Positions 1 through 8,475 of a DNA stretch of 64,000 nucleotides are shown here, piece by piece. Origin of the DNA: Ureibacillus thermophilus (GTDB taxonomy: Bacteria > Bacillota > Bacilli > Bacillales_A > Planococcaceae); assembly GCF_042657185.1 (NCBI RefSeq), contig NZ_JBHSNN010000024.1. One strand, written 5' to 3'. The notes under the pieces were generated by a model, which did no database searches, was not told the DNA's origin, and saw only the letters and a program-made list of their open reading frames with translations. The translations under genes were made by a program, and so were the position numbers. The first letter of the stretch is position 1, and each line of letters starts with the position of its first letter.

Positions 1-131
1 AATGCTTTTCTTTCGTACACGGCAAATTCATTCACAATTCCTAATTGCTCTGCTTTTCGCGCCTTTTCTTTCAAGTTGGCAATTTCCTGTCTCAATTCTT
101 CCGGCGTCATTTGAGCATATGTTTTTTTCAT
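1..131 (-). CDS. yfhH: YfhH family protein (DUF1811), N-terminal part
   Basis: Partial gene cut by the left edge of the window; only about the first 43 residues are present. The start MKKTYAQMTPEELRQEI and the following KARKAEQLGIVNE resemble the beginning of Bacillus YfhH, a small protein of unknown function. Its ATG overlaps the recX stop in an ATGA junction, so the two are probably translationally coupled; recX and yfhH are also neighbours in Bacillus subtilis. Function cannot be inferred beyond this association. Confidence 0.8.
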   Translation of the reverse strand, partial: MKKTYAQMTPEELRQEIANLKEKARKAEQLGIVNEFAVYERKA

Positions 132-925
132 CCATTCTCCCTCGCTTCTAAAAATCGTTCGATTATATCTAATGGAAATCCTTTTTGATAAAGAGCTTGT
201 TTTACTTTCAATTCAAGCTCTTTTCCCTCAAATTTCCGAACATACTTATTCCATATTTTTTCACCTTGTATTTCAATTAACTTGTCCCATTCTTCATCAT
301 CTCGCTCCAAAACCATTTGGTCAAGTATTTCATTCACAATATCAAATGAATACCCTTTTCGAATCAACGTATCTTGGATTTTTTGCTTAATTTGAACAGG
401 CGTCTTAGTTGAATTCATTTTTACAGTTTTTTCGGCAAGCTGCATGGCAATCGCCAATTGTTCTTCATAAGTATAGGACTCTAAAGCTTTTTCCATCGTG
501 TTTTTCTCTATGCCTTTTTTCATCAAATCCTGCTTAATCGCCATTGGACCTTTTTTGGTAGTTTTTTTCTTTGTTTCAAGTAATGCTTTGGAGTAGATTT
601 CATCATTGAGAAAGCCTAGTTTTTTCAGCTTCTGAATAGCTTCAAGCACCACCGATTCACCGTATCCTGCATCGATTAGTTTCTTTTTGATTTCATATTC
701 ACTTCGCATTTGATAAGTCAAAAAGGACAGCGCCCGATTGAATGCTTTGGCGATTTCATCTTCATAGGCAATTTCATCTATTTCAAAAGAATCGAGTATT
801 TTTCCTTTCGTCAAGCCAAACTTAATAAGAGTCGATTCGTCGACGGAAAAAGCATATTTATCGTTTATATAAATATTATATCGTTCCTGATTTTTTTGAC
901 GGGTGATTTTTGTAATAACTTGCAT
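128..925 (-). CDS. recX: Regulatory protein RecX
   Basis: RecX binds RecA filaments and modulates recombination and SOS induction in the cytoplasm. The 265-residue product has the three-helix repeats of the family, including ALSFLTYQMRSEYEIKKKL near residues 65-83 and LKKLGFLNDEIYSKALL near 100-116, and later copies such as YEEQLAIAMQLAEK. The length is typical of the long Bacillus form. The ATG is preceded by GAGGAG at a normal distance. It overlaps the downstream yfhH start by 4 nt. Confidence 0.9.
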   Translation of the reverse strand: MQVITKITRQKNQERYNIYINDKYAFSVDESTLIKFGLTKGKILDSFEIDEIAYEDEIAKAFNRALSFLTYQMRSEYEIKKKLIDAGYGESVVLEAIQKLKKLGFLNDEIYSKALLETKKKTTKKGPMAIKQDLMKKGIEKNTMEKALESYTYEEQLAIAMQLAEKTVKMNSTKTPVQIKQKIQDTLIRKGYSFDIVNEILDQMVLERDDEEWDKLIEIQGEKIWNKYVRKFEGKELELKVKQALYQKGFPLDIIERFLEARENG

Positions 926-1047
926 TCAAACACTCCTCGTTTTTAAGTATACACAAAATCCTAGTTCGTTCCCATATTCAAAAATTCCATCAGCATAATC
1001 GCCTCCTTTTTGCACAATCTAAGGCAAAAGGGAAAGGAGGCTGCAAG

Positions 1048-1848
1048 TTGAAACGCATTCTGACTACCATTTTCACGGCGCTGCTTTTGGCAATGATGAT
1101 TTCCGCCCCCAATGCAGTAGCGAAAGAATACCATTGGGGTTTTACAAAAGCAAAAGACGGAAATCCTCCAGATGCAGGTGCTGAATTTGAACAAGTATTA
1201 AGAGAATACGGTGCATTTTATCGTGGAAATCCGGAAAAGAAGGTCATTTATTTAACCTTTGATAATGGATTTGAAGCAGGTTATACGGAGCAAATTTTGG
1301 ATACATTAAAAAAAGAAAATGTGAAAGCAACCTTTTTCCTAACAGGACATTACTTAACAAGTGCCACGGATATCGTAAAACGAATCGTGAAGGAAGGGCA
1401 CACGATTGGCAACCATTCAGATAAACATCCGAATATGGCGAGACTATCCCAGGAAGGTATGGTTAAAGAATGGCAAAACTTTGATAGGAAATTAAAAGGA
1501 ATTACAGGAATTGAACGGACTTATTATGTTCGCCCCCCAGAAGGCGTGTTTAACGAAGAATTGTTAGAAGTGGGCAATGAACATGGCTATACCCACATTT
1601 TCTGGTCCATTGCTTTCCGCGATTGGGATACGGATCAAAAGAAAGGCAAAGAATATGCTTATCATGAACTCGTCAATCAATTGCATCCCGGTGCCATTAT
1701 TTTAATGCACACAGTCGCTCAACATAATGCCGATGCTTTGCCAGATTTTATCAAAGAAGCAAAACGGCAAGGATATTCTTTTGGAACATTGGATGAGCTG
1801 GTGTTTGATTATTTGGTGGATGAAATGATTTGGAGCAAAACTTATTGA
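1048..1848 (+). CDS. pdaA: Polysaccharide deacetylase, PdaA-like (muramic-delta-lactam synthesis)
   Basis: PdaA deacetylates N-acetylmuramic acid on the way to muramic delta-lactam in spore cortex peptidoglycan. The 266-residue product begins with a signal peptide (MKRILTTIFTALLLAMM, cleavage probably after the VA near residue 25) and carries a NodB-type carbohydrate esterase domain: LTFDNGFEAGYTEQ (TFDxG motif, with N where most family members have D), TIGNHSDKHPN (metal-binding H-x3-4-H), VRPPEGVFN and a late ILMHTV. The TTG start at 1048 follows AAAGGAGG at 7 nt. PdaA itself has the same Asn in this motif. An intrinsic terminator follows, so it appears monocistronic. Confidence 0.9.
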   Translation: MKRILTTIFTALLLAMMISAPNAVAKEYHWGFTKAKDGNPPDAGAEFEQVLREYGAFYRGNPEKKVIYLTFDNGFEAGYTEQILDTLKKENVKATFFLTGHYLTSATDIVKRIVKEGHTIGNHSDKHPNMARLSQEGMVKEWQNFDRKLKGITGIERTYYVRPPEGVFNEELLEVGNEHGYTHIFWSIAFRDWDTDQKKGKEYAYHELVNQLHPGAIILMHTVAQHNADALPDFIKEAKRQGYSFGTLDELVFDYLVDEMIWSKTY

Positions 1849-1892
1849 TGGAGTTATTTATTCCGGATAAACTTCATAATAATATGATTATT

Positions 1893-1921
1893 GGAATCCA
1901 TTTTGAATGGGTTCCTTTTTT
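1893..1921 (+). terminator. Terminator after pdaA
   Basis: A 10-bp stem (GGAATCCATT paired with AATGGGTTCC, one G-T pair) with a 3-nt loop is followed by a run of T. It lies 45 nt after the pdaA stop. Confidence 0.8.
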
Positions 1922-1937
1922 ATTAAGCTAACTTTGC

Positions 1938-2126
1938 TATTAGTGCGTTTATGGCCTAGTTTAGTGTGTTTAGAAACTTATTTAGTGCGAATACAACTTC
2001 ATTTAGTTCGGATAACAATCTATTAAGTGCGGATGCAACCATCTTTAGTGTGTATAGCATCCCATTTAGTGCGTTTGTGACTTCATTTGGTGTAAATGAA
2101 ACCTCGTTTGGTGCGAACACAAACAA
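1938..2126. repeat. Imperfect 21-bp tandem repeat tract, about nine units
   Basis: The gap between convergent pdaA and ribH holds about nine degenerate units of roughly 21 bp with consensus close to ATTTAGTGCGNNTNNNACTTC. The last three units are in register at exactly 21 bp; earlier ones vary by 1-2 bp. A 79-codon GTG reading frame runs through it and shows a seven-residue periodicity (SFSxxxx), but it has no Shine-Dalgarno sequence and runs on into the ribH terminator and gene, so it is probably not a gene. Confidence 0.75.
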
Positions 2127-2130
2127 AATA

Positions 2131-2161
2131 AAAAAGACCCCTCAAAGAGGAATCTTTTTAT
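2131..2161 (-). terminator. Terminator after ribH
   Basis: On the minus strand AAAAGATTCCTC pairs with GAGGGGTCTTTT around a TTT loop and is followed by more T. It closes the riboflavin operon immediately after the ribH stop codon. Confidence 0.8.
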
Positions 2162-2163
2162 CA

Positions 2164-2631
2164 TCATTTAAACATCTTTTTCAAATTCGCCATTTCAATG
2201 GCTGATACGGCTGCATCAAACCCTTTGTTTCCTGCTTTTGTTCCAGCCCGCTCAATGGCTTGTTCAATATTTTCTGTTGTCACAAGGCCAAAAATCACCG
2301 GCACATTTGTTTGTAAGGAAACTTGAGCAATTCCTTTTGCCGCTTCATTGCAGACATAGTCATAATGGGTAGTCGCCCCCCGAATAACGGTGCCTAAACC
2401 AATGATTGAATCGTACTCTCCCGTTTCAGCCATTTGTTTTGCAATAAATGGGATTTCGAAAGCTCCGGGCACCCATGCTACATCTATGTTTTCCTCATCT
2501 ACACCATGGCGTTTTAAACCATCCATTGCTCCTTCTAATAATTTTTTCGTGATGAATTCATTAAATCTTCCTACTACAATTCCGATTTTTAAACCAGTTC
2601 CGACTACATTTGCTTCAAAAATTCTTCCCAT
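2164..2631 (-). CDS. ribH: 6,7-dimethyl-8-ribityllumazine synthase
   Basis: Condenses 3,4-dihydroxy-2-butanone 4-phosphate with the ribityl-aminouracil to make lumazine, the penultimate step of riboflavin synthesis. The 155-residue protein has the family motifs GIVVGRFNEFIT, VPGAFEIPFIAKQMA, ALGTVIRGATTHYDYV-type sequence (here GLGTVIRGATTHYDYV) and PVIFGLVTTENIEQA. Its length is typical. It is the last gene of the ribE-ribBA-ribH operon and is followed directly by a terminator. Confidence 0.97.
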   Translation of the reverse strand: MGRIFEANVVGTGLKIGIVVGRFNEFITKKLLEGAMDGLKRHGVDEENIDVAWVPGAFEIPFIAKQMAETGEYDSIIGLGTVIRGATTHYDYVCNEAAKGIAQVSLQTNVPVIFGLVTTENIEQAIERAGTKAGNKGFDAAVSAIEMANLKKMFK

Positions 2632-2658
2632 TTTGCATATCTCCCTTTTTAATTATGT

Positions 2659-3846
2659 TTAAATGAAATGATGCATTTTCTCTCTTTTCGTTTTTAAATA
2701 AAAAGCATTGGCAGTATTCGGTTTAATGATAATCGGCACCCGTTCCACCACTTTGATGCCGTATTTTTCGATGCCTTCAATTTTCTCCGGATTATTCGTC
2801 ATCAATCGGATTTTCGTAATGCCTAAATCCTTCAACATTTGCGCGCTCAACGCATAATCTCTTAACTCTGCAGGAAACCCGAGCTTCAAGTTTGCTTCCA
2901 CTGTATCCAAACCTTGCTCCTGCAATGCGTATGCCTTCAGTTTATTAATTAATCCAATGCCGCGCCCTTCTTGCTGCATATATAAAAGAACGCCTTTTCC
3001 TTCTTGTTCAATCATTTCTAGTGACTTTTCCAGTTGCGGACCGCAATCGCAGCGTTTCGAATGAAAAACATCCCCCGTCAAACAAGCAGAATGAATGCGC
3101 ACAAGAGGGGCTTCATCTTCACGAATTTCTCCTTTCACTAACGCCACATGCTCCAAGCCATCAATATCATTCTCATACCCAATCATTTGGAAATTTCCAA
3201 AGGTTGTCGGCATGTTCACGGAGGCTGCCCGTTTTACAAGCATTTCCGTTCTAAATCGGTAACGAACTAATTCTTCAATAGATATAATTTTTAAATCATG
3301 CACTTCAGCAAATTTCAAAAGATCATCCAGGCGGGACATTCTGCCGTCGTCCCCCATAATTTCGCAAATCACTCCAGCTGGGAAAACGCCTGCTATGCGG
3401 GCTAAATCCACCGCTGCTTCTGTATGCCCTTGTCTTTCCAACACGCCGTTTTTCTTAGCGATGAGCGGGAAAACGTGGCCAGGTCTTCTGAAATCGGATT
3501 TTGTCGCGTCCGGTTCAAGCATTTTTAAAATGGTCGTAGAACGTTCAAAGGCACTAATGCCCGTTGTGGTGCTTACATGGTCGATGCTTACCGTAAAGGC
3601 GGTTTGATGATTGTCCGTATTATGGGCAACCATGGCATGTAAATCCAGTTTTTCTGCCAATTCTTCCGTAATCGGCGTACAAATCAATCCACGCCCATAT
3701 GTCGCCATAAAATTGATAACTTCTGGTGTTGCATGCTCGGCTAAAGCAACTAAATCTCCTTCGTTCTCCCGATTCTCATCATCCACAACGATGATGGTTT
3801 TCCCCTTTTTCAAATCTTCTATGGCTTCCTCAATTGTGTTTAACAT
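2659..3846 (-). CDS. ribBA: Bifunctional DHBP synthase / GTP cyclohydrolase II
   Basis: The N-terminal half (about residues 1-200) is 3,4-dihydroxy-2-butanone 4-phosphate synthase, with VVDDENRENEGDL and RPGHVFPL; the C-terminal half is GTP cyclohydrolase II with the zinc-binding SKRCDCGPQL and the EGRGIGL motif. Together they feed both branches of riboflavin synthesis. An ATG four codons upstream (3858) exists, but the ATG at 3846 has a GGTGG Shine-Dalgarno sequence at 5 nt and gives MLNTIEEA, so it is preferred. It follows ribE by 14 nt. Confidence 0.95.
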   Translation of the reverse strand: MLNTIEEAIEDLKKGKTIIVVDDENRENEGDLVALAEHATPEVINFMATYGRGLICTPITEELAEKLDLHAMVAHNTDNHQTAFTVSIDHVSTTTGISAFERSTTILKMLEPDATKSDFRRPGHVFPLIAKKNGVLERQGHTEAAVDLARIAGVFPAGVICEIMGDDGRMSRLDDLLKFAEVHDLKIISIEELVRYRFRTEMLVKRAASVNMPTTFGNFQMIGYENDIDGLEHVALVKGEIREDEAPLVRIHSACLTGDVFHSKRCDCGPQLEKSLEMIEQEGKGVLLYMQQEGRGIGLINKLKAYALQEQGLDTVEANLKLGFPAELRDYALSAQMLKDLGITKIRLMTNNPEKIEGIEKYGIKVVERVPIIIKPNTANAFYLKTKREKMHHFI

Positions 3847-3860
3847 TTTAACCACCATCC

Positions 3861-4505
3861 TTAAAATCCATTTTGATCCAGAAACTCAAAGGTTATTTTT
3901 GATTCCTCTTTTGCATTCATTCTCTTTAAATGATGCAAAACATATTTTCCCAGCATGTCCGTTTCGATATTGACTTTATCCCCAATTCCCTTCATCCCCA
4001 AAATCGTTTCTGAATAAGTATGAGGAATCAGAGAAATAGTAATGCTTGTATCGCTGACTCCAAAAATCGTTAAACTGGTCCCATCGATGGTAATAGAGCC
4101 TTTCGGGATACATTGTTCCAGCAGCTCTTTCGGCAACTCAATTTCGTAATATACCGCATTGGCTACTGGCTTCTTTCTTCGAATTGTACCGATGCCGTCC
4201 ACATGACCGGAGACAATATGACCCCCAAAACGGCCTCCAGCAGCCATCGCCCTTTCCAAATTGACATAATCCCCTTTTTTCAACTGATGAATGGTCGTTG
4301 CCTTCACTGTTTCCGGCATGACATCAACAGTCATTTCGTCTTTTGTTAAATGCGTCACTGTTAAACAAACGCCATTGACTGCTATACTGTCGCCAAGATT
4401 AGCATCTGACACAATTTTGGGTGAGCGGATTACAATTTTCATGCTTTTCTCATCTTTTTCAATCCCAGTCACCATTCCTTTGTCTTCAATAAGACCGGTA
4501 AACAT
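3861..4505 (-). CDS. ribE: Riboflavin synthase, alpha chain
   Basis: Dismutates two lumazine molecules to riboflavin. The 214-residue protein shows the duplicated lumazine-binding fold: MFTGLIEDKGMV at the N-terminus, SIAVNGVCLTVTHL and GHIVSGHVDGIG in the first and second barrels, and GTSLTIFGV in the second. GGGGG precedes the ATG. It is the first gene of the operon, whereas the usual Bacillus order has ribD ahead of it; no ribD sequence is seen between the riboswitch and this gene. Confidence 0.95.
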   Translation of the reverse strand: MFTGLIEDKGMVTGIEKDEKSMKIVIRSPKIVSDANLGDSIAVNGVCLTVTHLTKDEMTVDVMPETVKATTIHQLKKGDYVNLERAMAAGGRFGGHIVSGHVDGIGTIRRKKPVANAVYYEIELPKELLEQCIPKGSITIDGTSLTIFGVSDTSITISLIPHTYSETILGMKGIGDKVNIETDMLGKYVLHHLKRMNAKEESKITFEFLDQNGF

Positions 4506-4535
4506 TTAAATCCCCCTTTTTCAATAAATGCAAGT

Positions 4536-4727
4536 AAAAAACCCCGTTAAGTCAACTTAACGGGGCTGGGAGAATGATGTATTTTTAGGCAGCACAAAAA
4601 AGACCTAAAATAGGCCAATTTAAAATACACCTAAAATAAAAAACTCCCGCAAAACAATTGCGGGAGAACGGATTGCAAAAAAAGAGTATAGGAAAGTAAC
4701 CCATTAATCAAGGATTAATGGACTTTC
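4536..4727 (-). terminator. Stacked terminators between the FMN aptamer and ribE
   Basis: Reading down the minus strand, four hairpins each precede a T run: (1) 4692-4727, GAAAGT..CATTAATC paired with GATTAATG..ACTTTC, then T7; (2) 4644-4666, CTCCCGCAA/TTGCGGGAG, then T6; (3) 4602-4616, GGCCTA/TAGGTC, then T6; (4) 4542-4565, CCCCGTTAAG/CTTAACGGGG, then T6. Hairpin 1 is the likely riboswitch terminator because its loop side contains ATCCTT, complementary to AAGGAT in the 3' strand of aptamer helix P1. The others have no obvious link to the aptamer. Confidence 0.75.
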
Positions 4728-4736
4728 TTTACAAAC

Positions 4737-4867
4737 CATCCTTCTCCCATCCAGACTTTCACTGTCGGCTTTGGACTTGCACCAAATCCTGCTCGAAAAG
4801 AGCTCGCGGGCTTAGAAGCATTGCTTCATCACCGCCGGCTGGGAATTTCACCCGACCCCGAAGGATA
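4737..4867 (-). promoter_or_regulatory. FMN riboswitch (RFN element)
   Basis: The minus strand carries the conserved RFN core in order: TATCCTTCGGGG, GGGTGAAATTCCC, ACCGGCGGT-type segment (here GCCGGCGGTGAT), AGCCCGCGAGC, GATTTGGTG, AAGTCCAAAGCCGACAGT and GTCTGGATGGGAGAAGGAT. This element binds FMN and shuts down riboflavin genes by transcription termination. It lies about 230 nt upstream of ribE. Confidence 0.96.
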
Positions 4868-5013
4868 TAAAGAATATTCAGCTTATTTTTATTTAACAAT
4901 AACATTTATTCCAAAGAAAATCCATACTTAAGCCTAATTAAGTCATATGAAATTTTACCTTTCTTTATTCGATTGCTATAATATTTTGAAGATAAATTAA
5001 AGGACGTGAAAAT

Positions 5014-6387
5014 ATGTCTGAAAAAATTAAAATGGAAATCGGACAAAAATTTCCTTTAACCATCAAAAGGCTTGGAATCAATGGGGAAGGTGTAGGTTTT
5101 TTTAAGCATAATGTCATTTTTGTAAAAGGCTCCCTCCCTGGCGAAGTCGTGACTGCAAAAGTTTCAAAAATTCATCCAAACTTTGCAGAGGCGGACATAG
5201 TACGCATTCGAGAGGCTTCCAAAGATCGGGTTAAACCTCCTTGCGCAGTTTATGAACTATGCGGAGGTTGCCAATTGCAGCACTTGTCTTATGAAGGACA
5301 ATTGAGAGAAAAACGGGATATTGTCATTCAAGCGCTAGAAAAGTTTGTACCGCAAATTGTTCATAACACAGAAATTAGACTAACTATTGGCATGGACAAT
5401 CCATGGCATTATCGAAATAAAAGCGCTTTTCAAGTTCGAAAAATGGGGAATGAAGTAATCGCAGGGCTTTATATTGAAGGGACTAATAAACTTTTAAATC
5501 TCGATGACTGCCTTGTTCAGCACCCGGTGACAACCAAAATCACCATTGGCACCCGAAATCTTTTTCAAAAGCTGAATATCCCTATTTTTGACGGAAAATC
5601 CAAGGGAATCGTCCGTACCATCGTTGTCCGGACAGGCATTCAAACCGAAGAAACCCAAGTTTGTCTTGTCACAACAAAAAAAGAAATTCCCCGGAAACAG
5701 GAATTGATTGAAGGAATCAAACAGATTGATCCGAGCATCGTTTCCATTACCCAAAACATTAATAGGGCCAAAACTTCTTTAATTTTTGGGGACGAAACAT
5801 TCGTGCTCGACGGCAAAGAAACAATTCATGAAAAATTGAGAGAACTCACATTCGATTTATCTTCCCGCGCATTTTTCCAGTTGAATCCAACCCAAACCGT
5901 TGTTTTATATGATGAAATCAAAAAAGCTGCGGAACTTTCAGGAAAAGAAACGGTCGTGGATGCATACTGCGGTGTTGGAACGATTGGATTGTGGCTTGCG
6001 AAAGAAGCACAAGAAGTGAGAGGAATGGATGTAATTCCCGAATCTATTGAAGATGCCAAGAAAAATGCCAAAAAACACGGATTTTCCCATGCTAAATTTT
6101 ACACAGGCACTGCCGAAGATTGGCTCAACAAATGGGCGAAGGAAGGCTTTATTCCAGATGTTGTAACAGTAGATCCGCCGCGCACCGGGCTTGCAGCAAG
6201 CTTTATCAAAACGGTTTTAAAAATTAAACCAAAGCGATTTGTATACACTTCCTGCAATCCTTCCACTTTTGCAAGAGATTTAAAGGAATTAACCCGTTCT
6301 TATCGTGTAGACTATATTCAACCTGTTGATATGTTCCCTCAAACAGCACGGGTGGAAGTGGTGGCAAAATTGACATTAAAAAAATAA
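5014..6387 (+). CDS. rlmD: 23S rRNA (uracil-C5)-methyltransferase, RlmD/RlmCD family
   Basis: SAM-dependent methyltransferase that makes 5-methyluridine in 23S rRNA. The 457-residue protein has an N-terminal TRAM domain (about residues 10-70), an iron-sulfur cysteine cluster starting CAVYELCGGCQ near residue 80, the SAM-binding DAYCGVGTIGLWLA near 310, VDPPRTGL near 390 and the catalytic TSCNPSTFARDL near 415. Start follows AAAGGACGTG. Bacillus has two paralogues (YefA and YfjO); I cannot tell which one this matches or which uridine it modifies. Confidence 0.88.
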   Translation: MSEKIKMEIGQKFPLTIKRLGINGEGVGFFKHNVIFVKGSLPGEVVTAKVSKIHPNFAEADIVRIREASKDRVKPPCAVYELCGGCQLQHLSYEGQLREKRDIVIQALEKFVPQIVHNTEIRLTIGMDNPWHYRNKSAFQVRKMGNEVIAGLYIEGTNKLLNLDDCLVQHPVTTKITIGTRNLFQKLNIPIFDGKSKGIVRTIVVRTGIQTEETQVCLVTTKKEIPRKQELIEGIKQIDPSIVSITQNINRAKTSLIFGDETFVLDGKETIHEKLRELTFDLSSRAFFQLNPTQTVVLYDEIKKAAELSGKETVVDAYCGVGTIGLWLAKEAQEVRGMDVIPESIEDAKKNAKKHGFSHAKFYTGTAEDWLNKWAKEGFIPDVVTVDPPRTGLAASFIKTVLKIKPKRFVYTSCNPSTFARDLKELTRSYRVDYIQPVDMFPQTARVEVVAKLTLKK

Positions 6388-6401
6388 CTTTCTGATTCAG
6401 A

Positions 6402-6427
6402 CCTGGAGTTCATCTCCAGGGCTTTTT
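6402..6427 (+). terminator. Terminator after the rRNA methyltransferase
   Basis: CCTGGAG and CTCCAGG pair around a 5-nt loop and are followed by GCTTTTT. Confidence 0.85.
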
Positions 6428-6925
6428 CATGCCCAAAATCAATTAATTTCCAAAGATAAAATTGATTCACCCTTGAAAACTTCCCCACTTTTCTGCTTCT
6501 CTTCTTTTCTCTGTCACCAATTTTTGTATTTTTATTCACAAAATTGAATATTATAACTTTTTTCTCTTCTATCAATCAAAAAGTTGAAAATTCATAAAAT
6601 ACTTTATACTAATATAAATATTCTCTATTAACTTTATTATTTTATATTTAATTCTTTATTATTCTTAAATTGTATTCAAAATCTGTATTACTTTTTATTA
6701 TCACAACTTTTTTCTTTAAAACACGCTGATTCCCTATTATATATACATCTGTTATAAAACAATTTTAGCTAAATATTCTGCTTTTAATAATTTATATTCT
6801 ATTTAAAGAAAATATTTTTTTATTAAATAATATTGAAAAATTATTGTACTAGATGTTATATTTCCTATGAATCATTCGCGCGAAAAGATTCTGATTATAG
6901 AAAAAAAGGGGACTGTGACAGAAAT
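6428..6925. other. AT-rich non-coding region
   Basis: About 500 nt with very low GC and no credible reading frame on either strand. It is the upstream region of the MFS transporter and presumably contains its promoter, but so many AT-rich hexamers match a -10 box that no single promoter can be chosen. No riboswitch or repeat was recognised. Confidence 0.6.
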
Positions 6926-8176
6926 ATGGAGAAAAACAGATGGCTTATTGCACTCTCTGCTATTGCCATCCACCTGTCCATTGGTGGAGCATATGCATAC
7001 AGTGTGTATAAAAATCCAATCACAGAACAAATGGGATGGAGCACAACAAATGTTACGATTGCTTTTACCATCATGATGGGGCTTGCTGGATTTGCGGCCG
7101 CATTATTTGGAAGTCTGGTTGAAAAAATGGGGCCGAGAAAGTCCGCTATTGTGGCAGCTGTATTGTTCGGAGCCGGACAAGCTGGTGCCGGAATTGCGAT
7201 TTTAGCTGATTCAGTCGTGCTTTATTGGTTAACTTACGGATTTTTGAGCGGTTTGGGAATGGGGATCGGTTATATTGCACCCGTATCCACATTGGTGAAG
7301 TGGTTCCCTGATCGCAGAGGTTTGGCGACTGGGATGGCAGTGCTTGGCTTTGGTTCAGGCGCATTGATTACAGCACCTGTTGCCACTTTCTTAATGGGGG
7401 CTGTAGGCATTTCAAATACGTATTTTATTTTGGGTCTTAGCTACTTTACTTTAATGTTTCTTGGCGCCCTTTACATCGCCCCTCCAAAAGAGAGCCAATC
7501 CCTTCAATATGGCAACACTTCAGTGAAAATAAAGGCCCTCGCTCAAATGTCTGCCAGAGAAGCTGTGAAAACAAAACATTTTTGGATGCTCTGGACGATG
7601 CATTTAATTAACGTAACTGCGGGAATTATGATGATTTCCATCGCATCACCAATGGCGCAAGAAATTGTTGGTTTATCTGCTGCAGCCGCAGCAACGATGG
7701 TTGGTTTAATGGGATTGTTCAACGGGGGAGGCCGTCTGTTATGGGCAGCGGCATCGGACTATATCGGTCGCCAAAATATATTCATCATTTTCTTTGTCAT
7801 TCAGATTATTGCCTTTACGACGCTGCCATTTACAACAAACATCCTATTATTCCAATTATTCATATTCCTTGTTGTAAGCTGTTATGGCGGCGGGTTCTCT
7901 AACTTGCCTGCATTTGCAAGTGATTTATTTGGTACAAAACAACTAGGGGTCATTCACGGTTATCTGTTGACGACTTGGTCATTAGGCGGCATTTTTGGGC
8001 CAATGATCGTTACATTAGTGCACAACACTGCCCACAGTTATATACCTGTATTCTATCTATTTTCAGTATTAATCGGATTCTCACTAATGATTGCACTATG
8101 GCTCCGTTACGATATTAATAAAATCAAAAAGCAGCAAAAAACATTATCTTTTTCCATGCCAGTGCATAAAAAATAA
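6926..8176 (+). CDS. MFS transporter, oxalate/formate antiporter (OFA) family
   Basis: Twelve-helix membrane transporter. The N-terminus WLIALSAIAIHLSIGGAYAYSVYKNP is characteristic of the OFA family, followed by the loop 2-3 motif GSLVEKMGPRKS and the second-half motif LMGLFNGGGRLLWAAASDYIGRQ. Substrates in the family include oxalate, formate and pyruvate-like acids; which applies here is unknown. A TTG frame extends 31 codons upstream, but that extension is not membrane-like and has no Shine-Dalgarno sequence; ATG at 6926 with AAAGGGG 13 nt upstream fits the family start better. Confidence 0.85.
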   Translation: MEKNRWLIALSAIAIHLSIGGAYAYSVYKNPITEQMGWSTTNVTIAFTIMMGLAGFAAALFGSLVEKMGPRKSAIVAAVLFGAGQAGAGIAILADSVVLYWLTYGFLSGLGMGIGYIAPVSTLVKWFPDRRGLATGMAVLGFGSGALITAPVATFLMGAVGISNTYFILGLSYFTLMFLGALYIAPPKESQSLQYGNTSVKIKALAQMSAREAVKTKHFWMLWTMHLINVTAGIMMISIASPMAQEIVGLSAAAAATMVGLMGLFNGGGRLLWAAASDYIGRQNIFIIFFVIQIIAFTTLPFTTNILLFQLFIFLVVSCYGGGFSNLPAFASDLFGTKQLGVIHGYLLTTWSLGGIFGPMIVTLVHNTAHSYIPVFYLFSVLIGFSLMIALWLRYDINKIKKQQKTLSFSMPVHKK

Positions 8177-8180
8177 TCAT

Positions 8181-8219
8181 GGCAATACCCCGAAGGCAAT
8201 TACGGGGCATTACCTTTTT
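8181..8219 (+). terminator. Terminator after the MFS transporter
   Basis: GGCAATACCCCG pairs imperfectly with CGGGGCATTACC around a 10-nt loop and is followed by T5. Confidence 0.7.
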
Positions 8220-8342
8220 AAAGAAAAGATAAAATGACCACTTTCATTATATATTTCACAACAAACCTTTTCAGTGAAAGAATTGTGAAGTTTCTTATTT
8301 TCCTAAGCAATCAGCAAACTGTTTTCTGTTAATTTTACAGAT

Positions 8343-8389
8343 AAAGGGATATGCCGAAGCACTATACAAGGCATATCCCTTTATTTTAT
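8343..8389. terminator. Hairpin between the MFS transporter and the glycosylation island
   Basis: A perfect 13-bp stem (AAAGGGATATGCC / GGCATATCCCTTT) with a 14-nt loop and T-rich 3' flank. It probably works as a terminator that insulates the glycosyltransferase gene from upstream transcription. Confidence 0.65.
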
Positions 8390-8475
8390 TCATCCAAAGC
8401 TGTATCTTGAAGTTTCGATTTTTTAACATGCTACATATTATAATGAAGTAAGCATTGCTAAGTAAGGGGTGTAAA

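Noticed and set aside
1966..2205. 79-codon frame with seven-residue periodicity in the tandem-repeat tract
   Set aside because: No Shine-Dalgarno sequence, degenerate repeats without frame-preserving pattern in all units, and the frame runs through the ribH terminator into the antisense of ribH.
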